A stretch of 64,000 nt of DNA. Source: Streptoalloteichus tenebrarius (lineage in GTDB: Bacteria; Actinomycetota; Actinomycetes; Mycobacteriales; Pseudonocardiaceae). Positions 43,362 to 52,638 of this stretch are shown here, piece after piece. Positions within the stretch are counted from its first letter, which is position 1. Each line of letters begins with the position of its first letter. Location: assembly GCF_024171885.1 (NCBI RefSeq), contig NZ_JAMTCP010000037.1:1-64000 (forward strand), written 5' to 3'. The position numbers were made by a program, and so were the translations under genes. The notes under the pieces were generated by a model. It searched no databases, had not been told where the DNA came from, and saw only the letters and a program-made list of their open reading frames with translations.

Positions 43362-43463
43362 GAACCGGTTGTGGACCGTCTTCCACGGCCCGTGCCATTC
43401 CGGCAGGTCACGCCATGCCACACCCGTCTTCGCCGGGACCAATATCCCGTTGATCACGTGGTG
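43362..43463 (-). pseudogene. IS5-family transposase N-terminal fragment
   Basis: About 34 residues: HHVINGILVPAKTGVAWRDL then PEWHGPWKTVHNRF, stopping at TAA. This is the conserved start of a second, different IS5-type element. It overlaps the 3' end of the next gene by about 10 bases. Confidence 0.65.
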
Positions 43464-44071
43464 AACTCGGCTGAGCCGTAGACCGCCATCGCCGTGACGC
43501 CCCTGGGTTTCGCGCAGTCCTCGGGGTCGACGCCGTCCACCGCCTCGACCCGCAGCGTCACGGCGCGCCCCGCCAGCGCGCCGCGCGACACCCGGCCCTG
43601 GAACGTCGGCGGGAGCTCGCCGACGTCGCCGGCCGCCAGGTCGACCACACTGCTGTTGCGGCCGTCCCAGGTGATCTCGATCGACCCCTTCGCGTCGCCG
43701 CCGGAACAGCTCATCGTCCCGCTCGTGGCGCCGCGGAACTCGCCGCCGGCGTGCGGGGTCGTCCCCTGGCACTCGTAGAGCGAGCCGCTGATCCGCATCT
43801 CCAGGTACTGGGGATCTCCGGTGACGCCGGGGGAGAACGCGACGTTCCCCCGCATCAGGCAGCCCAGCTCCGCCGCGTCGGCGGGGAGGGCGTCCGCGGC
43901 GCTTCTCCCGGCGGCGCGCACAACGGCAGCATCCGAAACGACAGCGCCCGCGACGACAGTGTCCCCAGCGGCGGCGCCCACGGCGGCGGTGCCGAGGACC
44001 GGCACGCCCGACACCGTCGCCAACCCGGCCACGAGCAGCGCGACCGGCCCACGAGTCCTCCGTCCACCCAT
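43454..44071 (-). CDS. Secreted protein of unknown function
   Basis: 205 residues from ATG 44071. Residues 1-35 form a signal peptide (RRTRGPVALLVAGLATVSGV then PVLGTAAVGAAAG). The mature part has four Cys (GCLMRGN, LYECQGTT, TMSCSGG, DCAKPRG) that could form two disulfides. The remainder is beta-rich, without motifs I recognise. Similar small secreted four-Cys proteins are common in this family of organisms. Its 3' end abuts insertion-sequence debris, so the last codons may not be original. Confidence 0.6.
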   Translation of the reverse strand: MGGRRTRGPVALLVAGLATVSGVPVLGTAAVGAAAGDTVVAGAVVSDAAVVRAAGRSAADALPADAAELGCLMRGNVAFSPGVTGDPQYLEMRISGSLYECQGTTPHAGGEFRGATSGTMSCSGGDAKGSIEITWDGRNSSVVDLAAGDVGELPPTFQGRVSRGALAGRAVTLRVEAVDGVDPEDCAKPRGVTAMAVYGSAEFTT

Positions 44072-44130
44072 GCCCCGAGTGTCGGGCGACGGTCCGGGGG
44101 CAGCCGGGCGAGCCCGTAGATTCACTCCCT

Positions 44131-45012
44131 ATGGGTACCGACCGCTCCCGCCTCCGCTACGAGGTGGTCGACGTGTTCACCGATCGCGCGTTCGCGGGGA
44201 ACCCCCTGGCCGTCGTGCACGGCGCGCACGGCCTTCCCGGATCGGCGCTCCAGGCGATCGCCAGGGAGTTCAACCTCTCGGAAACGGTCTTCCCCGTGCC
44301 CCCGACGCACCCGGACGCCCACTACGGGTTGCGCATCTTCACTCCCAGGACCGAGATGCCGTTCGCCGGGCACCCCAGCGTGGGCGCGGCGTGGGTGCTG
44401 GGCCGGGACGGGGTGATCCCCACGGGGGTGGTCCGGCAGGAGTGCGGGATCGGCCTGGTCGAGGTGACCGTGGACGAGCGCGGCGCGGAGGTGGCCGGGG
44501 GCGGCCCGGTCGTCGGCCGGGCGCTGGACGCCCCCGCGCTGGCCGCCGCGGTCGGGCTCGACGAGTCCGATGTGGACCGGTCGGCCGCGGCGGGGGTGGC
44601 CGGCGCCGGCATCGACTTCTCCTTCCTGCTGGTCCGCGCGGACGCGGTGGCCGCGGCGAGGCCCGACCTGACGGCGCTGAGGGCGGCGGCCACCGGCAGG
44701 GGGCTGGTGGTCGTCGGCCAGCGAGGCCCGGACGAGTTCGTGGTGCGGATGTTCCGCGTGGCGGAGCAGGGCGGCGAGGACGCGGCGACCGGGTCGGCCG
44801 CGCTGGCCCTGGGCTCCTGGCTGGTCGACCGGGGCCTGGTCCCTGGCGACGGTGAGACCCGCTACGCGGTCCACCAGGGGGCCGAGGTCGGGCGACCGTC
44901 CACTTTGTACGGACGCGTCGAGGCGAGGGCGGGGAGGGCCGAGCGGGTGTGGGTGCGCGGGCACGTCGTCCCGGTGGCCGACGGGACGCTCCGCGTCCCT
45001 CCGCTCCCCTGA
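44131..45012 (+). CDS. PhzF family isomerase-like protein
   Basis: 293 residues with the PhzF two-lobe fold signatures: VVDVFTDRAFAGNPLAVVHG at the start, the catalytic Glu in AREFNLSETVF, FTPRTEMPFAGHPSVGAAWV and GGEDAATGSAALALGSWLVD. PhzF-like proteins isomerise small acids; only some act in phenazine synthesis, and no other phz genes are here. The natural substrate is unknown. ATG 44131 starts 59 bases from the divergent secreted-protein gene. Confidence 0.9.
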   Translation: MGTDRSRLRYEVVDVFTDRAFAGNPLAVVHGAHGLPGSALQAIAREFNLSETVFPVPPTHPDAHYGLRIFTPRTEMPFAGHPSVGAAWVLGRDGVIPTGVVRQECGIGLVEVTVDERGAEVAGGGPVVGRALDAPALAAAVGLDESDVDRSAAAGVAGAGIDFSFLLVRADAVAAARPDLTALRAAATGRGLVVVGQRGPDEFVVRMFRVAEQGGEDAATGSAALALGSWLVDRGLVPGDGETRYAVHQGAEVGRPSTLYGRVEARAGRAERVWVRGHVVPVADGTLRVPPLP

Positions 45013-45140
45013 CCAGCACTGACCAGCACTGATCGGCCCTGATCGGCCCTGATCGGCACTGACCGGCGCCGACGAACACCGACGAACATCGACGAACACT
45101 GTCCGACGCCGGCGAACGCCAAGGAACACTGACGGGCGCG
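45011..45140. repeat. 10-bp minisatellite, 13 units
   Basis: Thirteen consecutive decamers follow the PhzF stop: GACCAGCACT twice, GATCGGCCCT twice, GATCGGCACT, GACCGGCGCC, GACGAACACC, GACGAACATC, GACGAACACT, then four more diverged units. The period is exactly 10, so it does not encode a peptide repeat in one frame. A second, looser 10-bp array (CGGAGACCCC-like) runs 45250-45300. Confidence 0.85.
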
Positions 45141-45299
45141 CGGGCGGCGGTGACCGCCCCGCGTTGCCCCGACACGGCGCCCGCCCCTCGTGCGAGGAGG
45201 GGCGGGCACCCGCCACCCGACTGCCGGCGCCGGGGGACGTCGAGGCTCTCCCGGAGACCCCAGAGACCCCCGGAGACCCTCCAGGACCCTCGGGAACCC

Positions 45300-45503
45300 T
45301 CAGAGCGGACGGACCATCCGCGCCTGTCGGCCGACCGGGCCGTGCGACACCTCGAACTCGACCAACTGGCCGATCGTCAGGACCCGCCTGCCCTCCACCT
45401 GGATCTGGGAACAGTGGACATACACGTCGCCCGAACCGTCCGCGAGTGCGATGTATCCCCAGCCCTTGTCGGGGTTGTACTCCTTGACCGTTCCCGTCGC
45501 CAC
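45300..45503 (-). CDS. Cold-shock domain protein (diverged)
   Basis: 67 residues from GTG 45503. The cold-shock fold is clear from GTVKEYNPDKGWGYIALADG and DVYVHCSQIQVEG, but RNP1 (K-G-W-G-Y-I) and RNP2 (V-Y-V-H) replace the usual aromatic residues KGFGFI and VFVH. It binds single-stranded nucleic acid. No strong ribosome binding site is evident. The upstream region (45504-45791) has a small hairpin at 45607-45625 (GCACCCC/GGGGTGC) and is otherwise without genes. Confidence 0.85.
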   Translation of the reverse strand: MATGTVKEYNPDKGWGYIALADGSGDVYVHCSQIQVEGRRVLTIGQLVEFEVSHGPVGRQARMVRPL

Positions 45504-45791
45504 GCTCGTCGTCCATTCTTCTCGACACGGCGGCCGTCCCGCCGCCGCAACTACGGCACGTAATGCTTGCTTGCAGCGAGTGACCACTCAAGGGCGACGC
45601 AAGAAAGCACCCCCGAATGGGGTGCACGATCATCCGGTCTACCCCACCCCCGGGTGACAACGTCACCCTCGCGTCACGGTTTCCCCGTGCCGGAAGCGGG
45701 TTTCCACCGCCCCCGCCAGAGGGGTCGGCCGCGGCCAGGAGTACACATGGCCGCGCAACCGGCGAGGCGACCCGACGATCCGAGGTGACGA

Positions 45792-47048
45792 GTGCTCGGC
45801 CAGACCCTGCCGCGGTTCCCGACGGGCCGGCCCCCGACCCTGGCGGGGCCGGCGCTGGCGGTCACGACGTCGTTGGTGTTGGCGTGGAGCCTCGCCCGGC
45901 TGCCGCTGGCGCTGCCGTTCGTCGACGCCAGGGTCTACGCCGGCGGGGTGCGGGCGTGGCGGGACGGCGAGGCGCTGTACCGGGTCGCGATCCCCGCGCT
46001 GCCGGGCACCGACTTCAGCCTGCCGTTCACCTACCCGCCCTTCGCCCTGGTCCCCTTCGTCGCGTTGTTCTCCTCGTCGGTGCTGCTCGGCGTCGTGCTG
46101 CTGACGGCGGGCGGGCTGCTCGCCCTCTGGGGCACGCTCCTGGTGGTCGCCCGGCGGATCACCGACGACGCCCCGAGGGCGGGGGCGCTGGCCGCCGTCT
46201 TCGCCGGGGCGTCCCTGCTCGTCGAACCGGTGACCGAGACCCTGCTCTTCGGCCAGGTGAACCTCCTGCTGATGGGCATGGTCGCCGCGGACTGCCTCGT
46301 CCGGTCCCCGCGCTGGCCCCGGGGCGCGCTGGTGGGCGTGGCGGCCGCGATCAAGCTGACACCGGCGGTGTTCGTGGTGTTCTTCCTGGCCCACCGCCAG
46401 TGGCGGGCCGCGGCCACGACCGGGCTGTCGTTCCTCGCCTGCACCCTGGTCGGGTGGGTGATGGCGCCCGCCAGCTCGCTCGACTACTGGACACGCGCCG
46501 TGCTCGACCCCACCCGGATCGGCACTGTCGCCTACGTGGGGAACCAGTCGATCAGGGGAGCGCTGGAGCGGCTGGGTCTGACCGGCGCGCCGGCGGCGCT
46601 GGCCTGGGTCGGCCTGTCGGTCGCGGTGGGCGTCGTGGCGCTCCACGTGGTCCGGCGCGCCAGGGCGGCCGGCGACGACGTGACGGCCTGGCTCGCCCTG
46701 TGCGCGACCACGGTGCTGGTCTCGCCGATCTCCTGGTCGCACCACTGGGTCTGGGTGGTCCCGTTGGCCCTCGTGCTCGTCTGCCACGCCGCGCGGGCAC
46801 GCCGGGTCGGCCCGTGGCGGCTTGTCGCGCTCGTTCTCGTGATCGTCACGACCGCGCCGCACTGGTGGGTCCTCGGCGCGCAGGAACGGGACGCGCTGTC
46901 CTGGTGGCACCAACCATTGGCGGCCAGCTACGTGCTCATGGGCCTCGGGCTGCTGACGCTCGCCGCACGGCGCCCGAACGTCCTCGCGCCCGGGCTGTCC
47001 CGCGGGTCCGCCACCGCCGCGAGTCGGGCCGGGACCGGCCCCGCGTGA
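45792..47048 (+). CDS. GT87-family polyprenol-phosphate mannosyltransferase (GT-C type)
   Basis: 418 residues and about 10 membrane helices. An N-terminal catalytic-type Asp region lies in ALPFVDARVYAGGVRAWRDG. FTYPPFALVPFVAL and VEPVTETLLFGQVNLLLMG are classic for the PimE/DUF2029 alpha-1,2-mannosyltransferase family, which uses polyprenyl-phosphate-mannose on the outer face of the membrane. ISWSHHWVWVVPLAL is near the C-terminus. The acceptor (a phosphatidylinositol mannoside or lipoglycan) is inferred from the family. GTG 45792 is the start. Confidence 0.88.
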   Translation: MLGQTLPRFPTGRPPTLAGPALAVTTSLVLAWSLARLPLALPFVDARVYAGGVRAWRDGEALYRVAIPALPGTDFSLPFTYPPFALVPFVALFSSSVLLGVVLLTAGGLLALWGTLLVVARRITDDAPRAGALAAVFAGASLLVEPVTETLLFGQVNLLLMGMVAADCLVRSPRWPRGALVGVAAAIKLTPAVFVVFFLAHRQWRAAATTGLSFLACTLVGWVMAPASSLDYWTRAVLDPTRIGTVAYVGNQSIRGALERLGLTGAPAALAWVGLSVAVGVVALHVVRRARAAGDDVTAWLALCATTVLVSPISWSHHWVWVVPLALVLVCHAARARRVGPWRLVALVLVIVTTAPHWWVLGAQERDALSWWHQPLAASYVLMGLGLLTLAARRPNVLAPGLSRGSATAASRAGTGPA

Positions 47049-47141
47049 CCGAAGATCACCCGATCAGCGGAATGATCCCCTCATGACCGCCCGCCGCGCG
47101 GAACGGGCGACGCCGGGACGGACGCGCGGAGCACGGAAAAG

Positions 47142-47176
47142 CGGAAGGGCCCCGCGATGATCGCGGGGCCCTTCCG
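47142..47176 (-). terminator. Terminator of the cold-shock gene
   Basis: Perfect 16-bp arms (47142-47157, 47161-47176) around a 3-base loop, followed on the minus strand by CTTTTCC. A textbook rho-independent terminator. Confidence 0.9.
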
Positions 47177-47201
47177 GTGCCTGTGTGGTACGGGCGGAGC
47201 G

Positions 47202-47408
47202 TCAGATGATCCGGACGCCCTGGGCCTGCGGGCCCTTGGCGCCCTGGCCGATCTCGAACTCCACCCGCTGACCCTCCTCGAGGGTGCGGAAACCACGGGC
47301 GTCAATCTCCGAGTAGTGCACGAAGACGTCCTTCGCGCCGCCGTCCGGCGTGATGAAGCCGAAGCCCTTCTCGGAGTTGAACCACTTGACAGTGCCCTGA
47401 GTAGCCAT
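47202..47408 (-). CDS. cspA: Cold-shock protein CspA-type
   Basis: 68 residues: [20 protein letters not shown], then [20 protein letters not shown], with intact RNP1 (KGFGFIT) and RNP2 (VFVHY). It is the housekeeping nucleic-acid chaperone of actinobacteria. AGGAGA lies seven bases before ATG 47408. A promoter at 47451-47479 and the terminator at 47142-47176 make it monocistronic. Confidence 0.95.
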   Translation of the reverse strand: MATQGTVKWFNSEKGFGFITPDGGAKDVFVHYSEIDARGFRTLEEGQRVEFEIGQGAKGPQAQGVRII

Positions 47409-47450
47409 TGGCGTCTCCTCTACAGGTGCCGGGGTCGGAATCCGCGGTTG

Positions 47451-47479
47451 CGTATCCCGGGTCCGGTGTCAGACCGCAA
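47451..47479 (-). promoter_or_regulatory. Candidate cspA promoter
   Basis: On the minus strand TTGCGG (-35, 47474-47479) and GATACG (-10, 47451-47456) are 17 bases apart. This would place the mRNA start about 36 bases before ATG. A 35-40 base leader is short for a thermosensing csp leader. Confidence 0.4.
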
Positions 47480-47778
47480 CTTCTCCGGCAGAACCTGGAG
47501 GAAAGCAACGAACCGCACAACCTCGCCCCGCTCACGCGGAACGTTTCGACCGTGGCCAGTCAACCACGAAACGCGCCGGCGCGCACGCTCGGCGTGATCC
47601 AGGACACCATTCTCCCCCGATCGGTTCATCCGGACCGCAGGATCGGGTGGGGCCGACCGGCCCTCCCCCGTCCGGACTCCCGCCACGAGCGCCGCCAGGA
47701 ACACGGCCAGGAACAGCGCCGTGAACGGGGGGCGGGCGACCGGTCCCCGGTCACACTCCCCGGGCGCTCGCTCTTCCT

Positions 47779-47797
47779 TTGGTTAGACTTACCTAAG
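47779..47797. promoter_or_regulatory. Iron box (DtxR/IdeR family) upstream of DUF2218
   Basis: TTGGTTAGACTTACCTAAG is close to the 19-bp DtxR/IdeR palindrome consensus, 35 bases upstream of the DUF2218 start. It implies repression by an iron-loaded DtxR-type regulator. Confidence 0.75.
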
Positions 47798-47832
47798 TTG
47801 CCAGGCTGGACGGAACTACTGGGGAGGACACC

Positions 47833-48117
47833 ATGCCGAACTCCGAGGCCCGGGTCGCGACCGAGCGGGCGTCCCGCTACCTGGTCCAGCTCTGCAAGCA
47901 CCTCGGACACAAGGTCACCGCCGAGTGGACCGAGGAGCGCGGCCGCGTGGACTTCGGTTTCGGCACGTGCGTCATGGAGGCCGTCGACGGCGCGCTCGTG
48001 ATGCGGGCGGAGGGCCAGGACGACGAGGCGCTGGGCCGGGTCGAGCACATCGCCGGCGACCACCTGGAGCGCTTCGCGGCCAGGGACGGTCTCAAGGTCA
48101 CCTGGTCCCGCAACTGA
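47833..48117 (+). CDS. DUF2218 domain protein, iron-regulated
   Basis: 94 residues. RYLVQLCKHLGHKVTAEWTE and HIAGDHLERFAARDGLKVTW match DUF2218, small proteins often found in siderophore and iron-regulated loci. The biochemical role is not established. It is divergent from cspA and convergent with the siderophore NRPS operon, and it has its own iron box, so it belongs to the same iron regulon. Confidence 0.85.
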   Translation: MPNSEARVATERASRYLVQLCKHLGHKVTAEWTEERGRVDFGFGTCVMEAVDGALVMRAEGQDDEALGRVEHIAGDHLERFAARDGLKVTWSRN

Positions 48118-48130
48118 CTCGAACCGCGTG

Positions 48131-48176
48131 ACAGGAAGGCGGAGCGCTCCCGACCGGGAGCGCTCCGCCTTCCTGT
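48131..48176. terminator. Bidirectional terminator between DUF2218 and the NRPS
   Basis: Perfect 22-bp arms (48131-48152, 48155-48176) with a minimal loop, between convergent genes. Confidence 0.85.
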
Positions 48177-48219
48177 GTCGCCTTCCTGCCCTCCTGCCAG
48201 CCTTCGGGGTGGGCGTCCC

Positions 48220-51200
48220 TCACACCCTGCTGGGATCGGGCGCGGGCAGCAGGCCGGCCCCGACGCAGTGGTCGAGGTAGCGGTGCAACAACGCCCGGTC
48301 CGCGACCGGACACTCGATCCCCGTGCCCGCCAACGCGTGCCGCAGGTCGTCCGACCGGACGGGGCCGAGCCGGAACGCGGGCGCCGACCCTCCGCCGTCC
48401 GCCCGGAGGTCGAAGAAGACCATCGTGGCCAGGTTCTCCGCGTCCGCTCCCTCGGCGACCCTCGCGCACCACGTGGGCACGTCCAGCTCGTCCACCGCGT
48501 AGCCGTAGTCCCGCACCCATCCGGCGAGGTCGGTCAGCCGCACGGGCGGCACCGGCGCGACGTTGAACACCCGTCCCGGCTCCGGCGTGCCGGTCAACGA
48601 CAGGCGGACCAGCGCCCGCGCCACGAAGTCGACCGGGGTCCAGGTCTCGGCCACGTCGAGCACGGGCAGCGCGCCGGCCCGGATGCCGGGGAGCAACAGC
48701 CGCCACACCAGGTCCTGCTCGTTGACCAGGCCGGTGCCGGGAGCGCCGACGACGCGCCCGAGCCGGTAGACGGTCACCGGCAGACCGCGGTGCGCGGCCT
48801 GTTCCATCAGGCGTTCCGCGACCCACTTGCTCTGCTGGTACCCGTCGGCGAGCCCGGGGTGCGCCGGCACGAACGCCTCGGGCACCTCCGGGCTGACCCC
48901 TTCGGGCGGGCCGACGGCCAGCGTCGAGACGTGGTGCACCGGGACGGGTCGCCCCGCGGCGGCGAGCCGCAGGATCTCCCTGGTGCCGAGGACGTTCGCC
49001 GCCCGCAGGCTCCGGTACTCGCGGACGACGCTCACCACGGCGGCGTTGTGGTAGATCGCGTCGCACTCCTCGGCCAGCTCGGCGAACCGCTCGGCGTCCA
49101 GCCCGAGCCACGGCCGGGTCAGGTCGGCGGGCAGCGCGACGACGCGGTCGGCGACGTCGGTCAGCGGCAGGTGCTGCCTGGTCAGCGCCGCCCGGACGCG
49201 TCGCTCCGCGCTCGCGGCGTCCTCGGCCCTGACGAGGCACACCACGCGGGCGTCGGTCTGGGTGAGCAGTTCGTGGAGTAGGTGCGCGCCCACGAACCCG
49301 GTCGCGCCGGTGAGCAGCACCTGGCGCGGGCGCGTCACGCGGACCGGTGTGACGGTGGAGGGCACGACGTCCTCTCCCAGCACGGCGTCGCCCACCGCGA
49401 GCGGGGGAAGCCCTCCCCCGTCGCCGACCAGGCCGCGTTCCTGGTCCAGCGCCTCGGCGAGGGCGGCCACCGTCGGGTGCCGGAACAGCGTCGCGACCGG
49501 CACCGGCTGCCCCAGCTCGACGCCGAGCCGGTTGGCCACCTGGATGGCCTGCAACGACTGCCCGCCCAGTTCGAAGAAGTCGTCCTGGAGGGACAGGCCG
49601 GGGACGCCGAGGACCTCCCGCCACACCCGCAGCACGACCCGCTCGGTCCCGCTGGCCACGGCCACGGAGGCGTTGGTGGCGTTGGTGGCGTCGGCGGCGG
49701 TGTCGTTCTCGGCAGGGAAACCCCTGGCGCGCAACGCCTTCCGGTCGATCTTGCCCGAGCTGGTCCTCGGCAGCCGGTCCACGACCGCGACGGCCGACGG
49801 GACCACCGCGGCCGGCAGGGACGCCCGCAGGTGCGCGCGCAGCTCGGCGGGTGTCGGAGCGTCCCCGTCCGCGCCCTCCGCCAGCACGACGTGGGCGGAC
49901 AGGCGCTTCACGCCGCCGGGCAGGACGTGGCCGACGACCGCGGCCTCGCGCACCGCGGGGTGCCCGAGCAGCACGGTCTCGACCTCGGTCGGGTCGACCC
50001 GGTGCCCGCTGATCTTGAACTCGTCGTCCACCCTGCCGACGAACACCAGGTCGCCGCCGGGTCGGCAGCGCACCAGGTCGCCGGTCCGGTAGGCGCGCGG
50101 TCGTCCGGGCAGCGCGGCCAGGGCGGCGAACCGGGTGTCGTCCAGTTCCGGCCGGCCCAGGTACCCGGTCGCCAGCCCGCCCCCGAGCAGGCACAGCTCC
50201 CCCGTCTCCCCGAGGGCGACGGGCCTGCCGTGCCGGCCGACGACGGCCGCGACCACCCCGGGCAACGGCCGGCCGATCGGGACTTCCTCCCCGACGGGTC
50301 CGTGCCCGCTGAGCGTGGCCACGGTCGCCACGACCGTCGCCTCGGTCGGTCCGTAGGTGTTGAGGAGCTGGACCTCCGGCGCGACGCTCGCCCGCCACCG
50401 CGCCACGCGCTCCGGCAGCGCGGCCTCACCGCCGATGATCACGGCGCGGACCGAGGGGGGAACGGTGGCCGCGCCGGTCGACACGCTGTACGCGACCTCG
50501 TGCCAGAAGGCGGTGGGCAGGTCCAGGACGGTGACGGCCCGCTCGGCGCAGGCGGTGAGGAAGTCCGGGACCGACTCCAACATCTCCTCGGTGCGCACGA
50601 CGAGCGTCGCGCCGGCGCACAGGGTCAGGTAGATCTCCTCGACGCTGGCGTCGAAGTGCAGCGGCGCGAACTGGAGCACGCGGTCGTCGCCGCGCACCCC
50701 GTACCGGTGGGACGCGCCGGCCACGAAGTGCGCCAGCGCGCCCCGGCTCACGACCACGCCGTTGGGCTGGCCGGTGGAACCCGACGTGTAGATGACGTAG
50801 GCCGGCCACTCCGAAGCCGGGGTGGGAAGCGCGTCGGCGTCTCCCGGCCTGTCCGCCGACCTCCCGTCGAGCAGGACGACCTGGCACGCGGCGTCCTCGG
50901 GGACGCTGGCGGCGTGGTCGGCGGTGGTGACCAGCAGGCGCGGCCCGGCGTCGGCCAGGACCGTGGATGCCCGGTTCCTCGGGCCGTGGGGGTCGAGCGG
51001 CAGGTATCCGGCTCCGGCGAACAGGACGCCGAGGAACGCCACGACCGCGTCGACGCCCCTGGGGAGCATGACCGCGACGGGCAGGTCCGGGCCGGCGCCC
51101 GACGCCACGAGCCGCGCGGCCAGTCCGCGCGCCCGCCCGACCAGCTCGCCGTAGGTGACGCGCGTGTCGCCGTGCTCCACGGCCACCGCGTCGGGTCGTC

Positions 51201-52611
51201 GCTCGGCCCACCGTCCAATCAGGTCGGTGACGTCGGTCGGCGTCGCGGGGAGCGGGCCGCCGTCGAGCACGGAAACGGCCGCGCCGTCGGCAGGCCCCGC
51301 CAATGGAATGTCCACATCGGACAGAGGGGTGTCGGGCCGGGCGGTCAGCGCGTCCAGCAGCGCCAGGAACGTCCGCTGGTGGGCGGCCAGGTCGTCCTCG
51401 GTGTAGAGCGCGGGGTTGGCGTCGAACTCCACCTGGGGACCGCTGCCGTCGCACCGGTGGTGGACGGCGATGGACAGGTCCTCCACCGGGCCGGCGGACA
51501 CGTTGTGCGCCGTGCCCCGGTGCCCGGCGAACCTGAGGTCGTAGTCGAACGGCATGATGTTGACGACCGGGCCAAACAAACGCCGGTCCCCGCCGATCAG
51601 CCGCAGGTCGCGTTTGAGGTCCTCGTAGCGGTAGCGCTGGTGTGGGCGGATTCGGCGGAGTTCCGAGGACACCGCGCGGACGAGGTCGAGCAGGCTGGCG
51701 TCGGGCGCGACCGGGACGCGCAGCGGGACGATGTTCATCGCCATGCACGGCACGCGCAGGGCCGCCGATCCCATCCGCCCCATCACCGGCAGGCCGAGGA
51801 CGACCTCGCCGGCTCCCGTCGCGCGCGCCAGGTGTCCCGCGACGACCGCGAGCAGCACCTCGGGCCACGTGGTCCTGCCCAGACGAGCGACGGCGCCCAC
51901 AGCGTCCATTGTGGACTTACCAATGGTCGTGCCGCTCCTGAGCGCCCACGACGACATCGGGGCGACGCGCTCGGTGAACCCGACGACCTCCGGCCGGTCG
52001 GCGAAGCGCTCCGACCAGAAGTCGCGGTCACGCTGGAACTGCTCCGACGCCCGGTACTCCACGTCCTCGGCCACCACCGACGACAGGGACCCGAAACCGG
52101 ACGGCGGCACCGGCGCGCCGGTCGCGAGCGCGGTGTAGACCTCGGCCACCCGGCGGGCGAGGAGGGAGTGGCCGAAACCGTCCAGCGCGATGTGGTGCAC
52201 CCGCTGGTACCAGCGGAACCGGTCCGGTGCCATGCGCAGCAACGCCTGCGCGAAGAGCGGACCGCGCGTGAGGTCGACGGCACGGGCGAGGTCGGCCCGC
52301 ATCCACGCCTCGGCCGCCGACGCCGGGTCGGGCTCCCCGCTCAGGTCCACCACCGGGAAGTCCCAGTCCGGCACGGGTCCCGGGGTCTGCCACGGCCCCT
52401 CGGCGTCGGCGTCGAACCGGACGTGCAACGCCTCGGCCTCGGCCACGGCCACGCGGACCGCGGCCTCGAACACCCGGTGGTCCACCGGGCCGTGGATCTC
52501 GACGTACTCCGCGGCGTTGTACACCGGGCTGTCCTGGTCGAGCCGCTGGCCGGACCAGATTCCCGCCTGGGCGGCCGACAGTGGCCACCGCGCGTCGCTG
52601 GGCAGGGGCAT
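48220..52611 (-). CDS. NRPS C-A-PCP-thioester reductase, myxochelin-type siderophore synthetase
   Basis: 1463 residues. Condensation domain 10-440 (HHIALDGFG is the HHxxxDG motif). Adenylation domain 460-950 (YTSGSTGQPNG, FDASVEEIY, NTYGPTEAT, YRTGDLVRC). Carrier protein about 975-1050 (FELGGQSLQAIQ). NAD(P)H reductase about 1085-1460 (LLTGATGFVGAHLLHELL and the Y-x-x-x-K in YQQSKWVAER). The pocket residues read by eye as roughly D-A-E-D-I-G-T-V-V-K, close to known lysine codes. This is the build of MxcG, which joins two 2,3-dihydroxybenzoyl groups to lysine and releases the product by reduction. Last gene of the dhb operon. Confidence 0.88.
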   Translation of the reverse strand: MPLPSDARWPLSAAQAGIWSGQRLDQDSPVYNAAEYVEIHGPVDHRVFEAAVRVAVAEAEALHVRFDADAEGPWQTPGPVPDWDFPVVDLSGEPDPASAAEAWMRADLARAVDLTRGPLFAQALLRMAPDRFRWYQRVHHIALDGFGHSLLARRVAEVYTALATGAPVPPSGFGSLSSVVAEDVEYRASEQFQRDRDFWSERFADRPEVVGFTERVAPMSSWALRSGTTIGKSTMDAVGAVARLGRTTWPEVLLAVVAGHLARATGAGEVVLGLPVMGRMGSAALRVPCMAMNIVPLRVPVAPDASLLDLVRAVSSELRRIRPHQRYRYEDLKRDLRLIGGDRRLFGPVVNIMPFDYDLRFAGHRGTAHNVSAGPVEDLSIAVHHRCDGSGPQVEFDANPALYTEDDLAAHQRTFLALLDALTARPDTPLSDVDIPLAGPADGAAVSVLDGGPLPATPTDVTDLIGRWAERRPDAVAVEHGDTRVTYGELVGRARGLAARLVASGAGPDLPVAVMLPRGVDAVVAFLGVLFAGAGYLPLDPHGPRNRASTVLADAGPRLLVTTADHAASVPEDAACQVVLLDGRSADRPGDADALPTPASEWPAYVIYTSGSTGQPNGVVVSRGALAHFVAGASHRYGVRGDDRVLQFAPLHFDASVEEIYLTLCAGATLVVRTEEMLESVPDFLTACAERAVTVLDLPTAFWHEVAYSVSTGAATVPPSVRAVIIGGEAALPERVARWRASVAPEVQLLNTYGPTEATVVATVATLSGHGPVGEEVPIGRPLPGVVAAVVGRHGRPVALGETGELCLLGGGLATGYLGRPELDDTRFAALAALPGRPRAYRTGDLVRCRPGGDLVFVGRVDDEFKISGHRVDPTEVETVLLGHPAVREAAVVGHVLPGGVKRLSAHVVLAEGADGDAPTPAELRAHLRASLPAAVVPSAVAVVDRLPRTSSGKIDRKALRARGFPAENDTAADATNATNASVAVASGTERVVLRVWREVLGVPGLSLQDDFFELGGQSLQAIQVANRLGVELGQPVPVATLFRHPTVAALAEALDQERGLVGDGGGLPPLAVGDAVLGEDVVPSTVTPVRVTRPRQVLLTGATGFVGAHLLHELLTQTDARVVCLVRAEDAASAERRVRAALTRQHLPLTDVADRVVALPADLTRPWLGLDAERFAELAEECDAIYHNAAVVSVVREYRSLRAANVLGTREILRLAAAGRPVPVHHVSTLAVGPPEGVSPEVPEAFVPAHPGLADGYQQSKWVAERLMEQAAHRGLPVTVYRLGRVVGAPGTGLVNEQDLVWRLLLPGIRAGALPVLDVAETWTPVDFVARALVRLSLTGTPEPGRVFNVAPVPPVRLTDLAGWVRDYGYAVDELDVPTWCARVAEGADAENLATMVFFDLRADGGGSAPAFRLGPVRSDDLRHALAGTGIECPVADRALLHRYLDHCVGAGLLPAPDPSRV

Positions 52612-52638
52612 GGCTTCTTCCGTTCCGCCGGGGCCGCT

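Noticed and set aside
44122-45666. 514-codon minus-strand frame over phzF and the minisatellite
   Set aside because: Its repetitive part is the translated 10-bp minisatellite and the rest is antisense to phzF.
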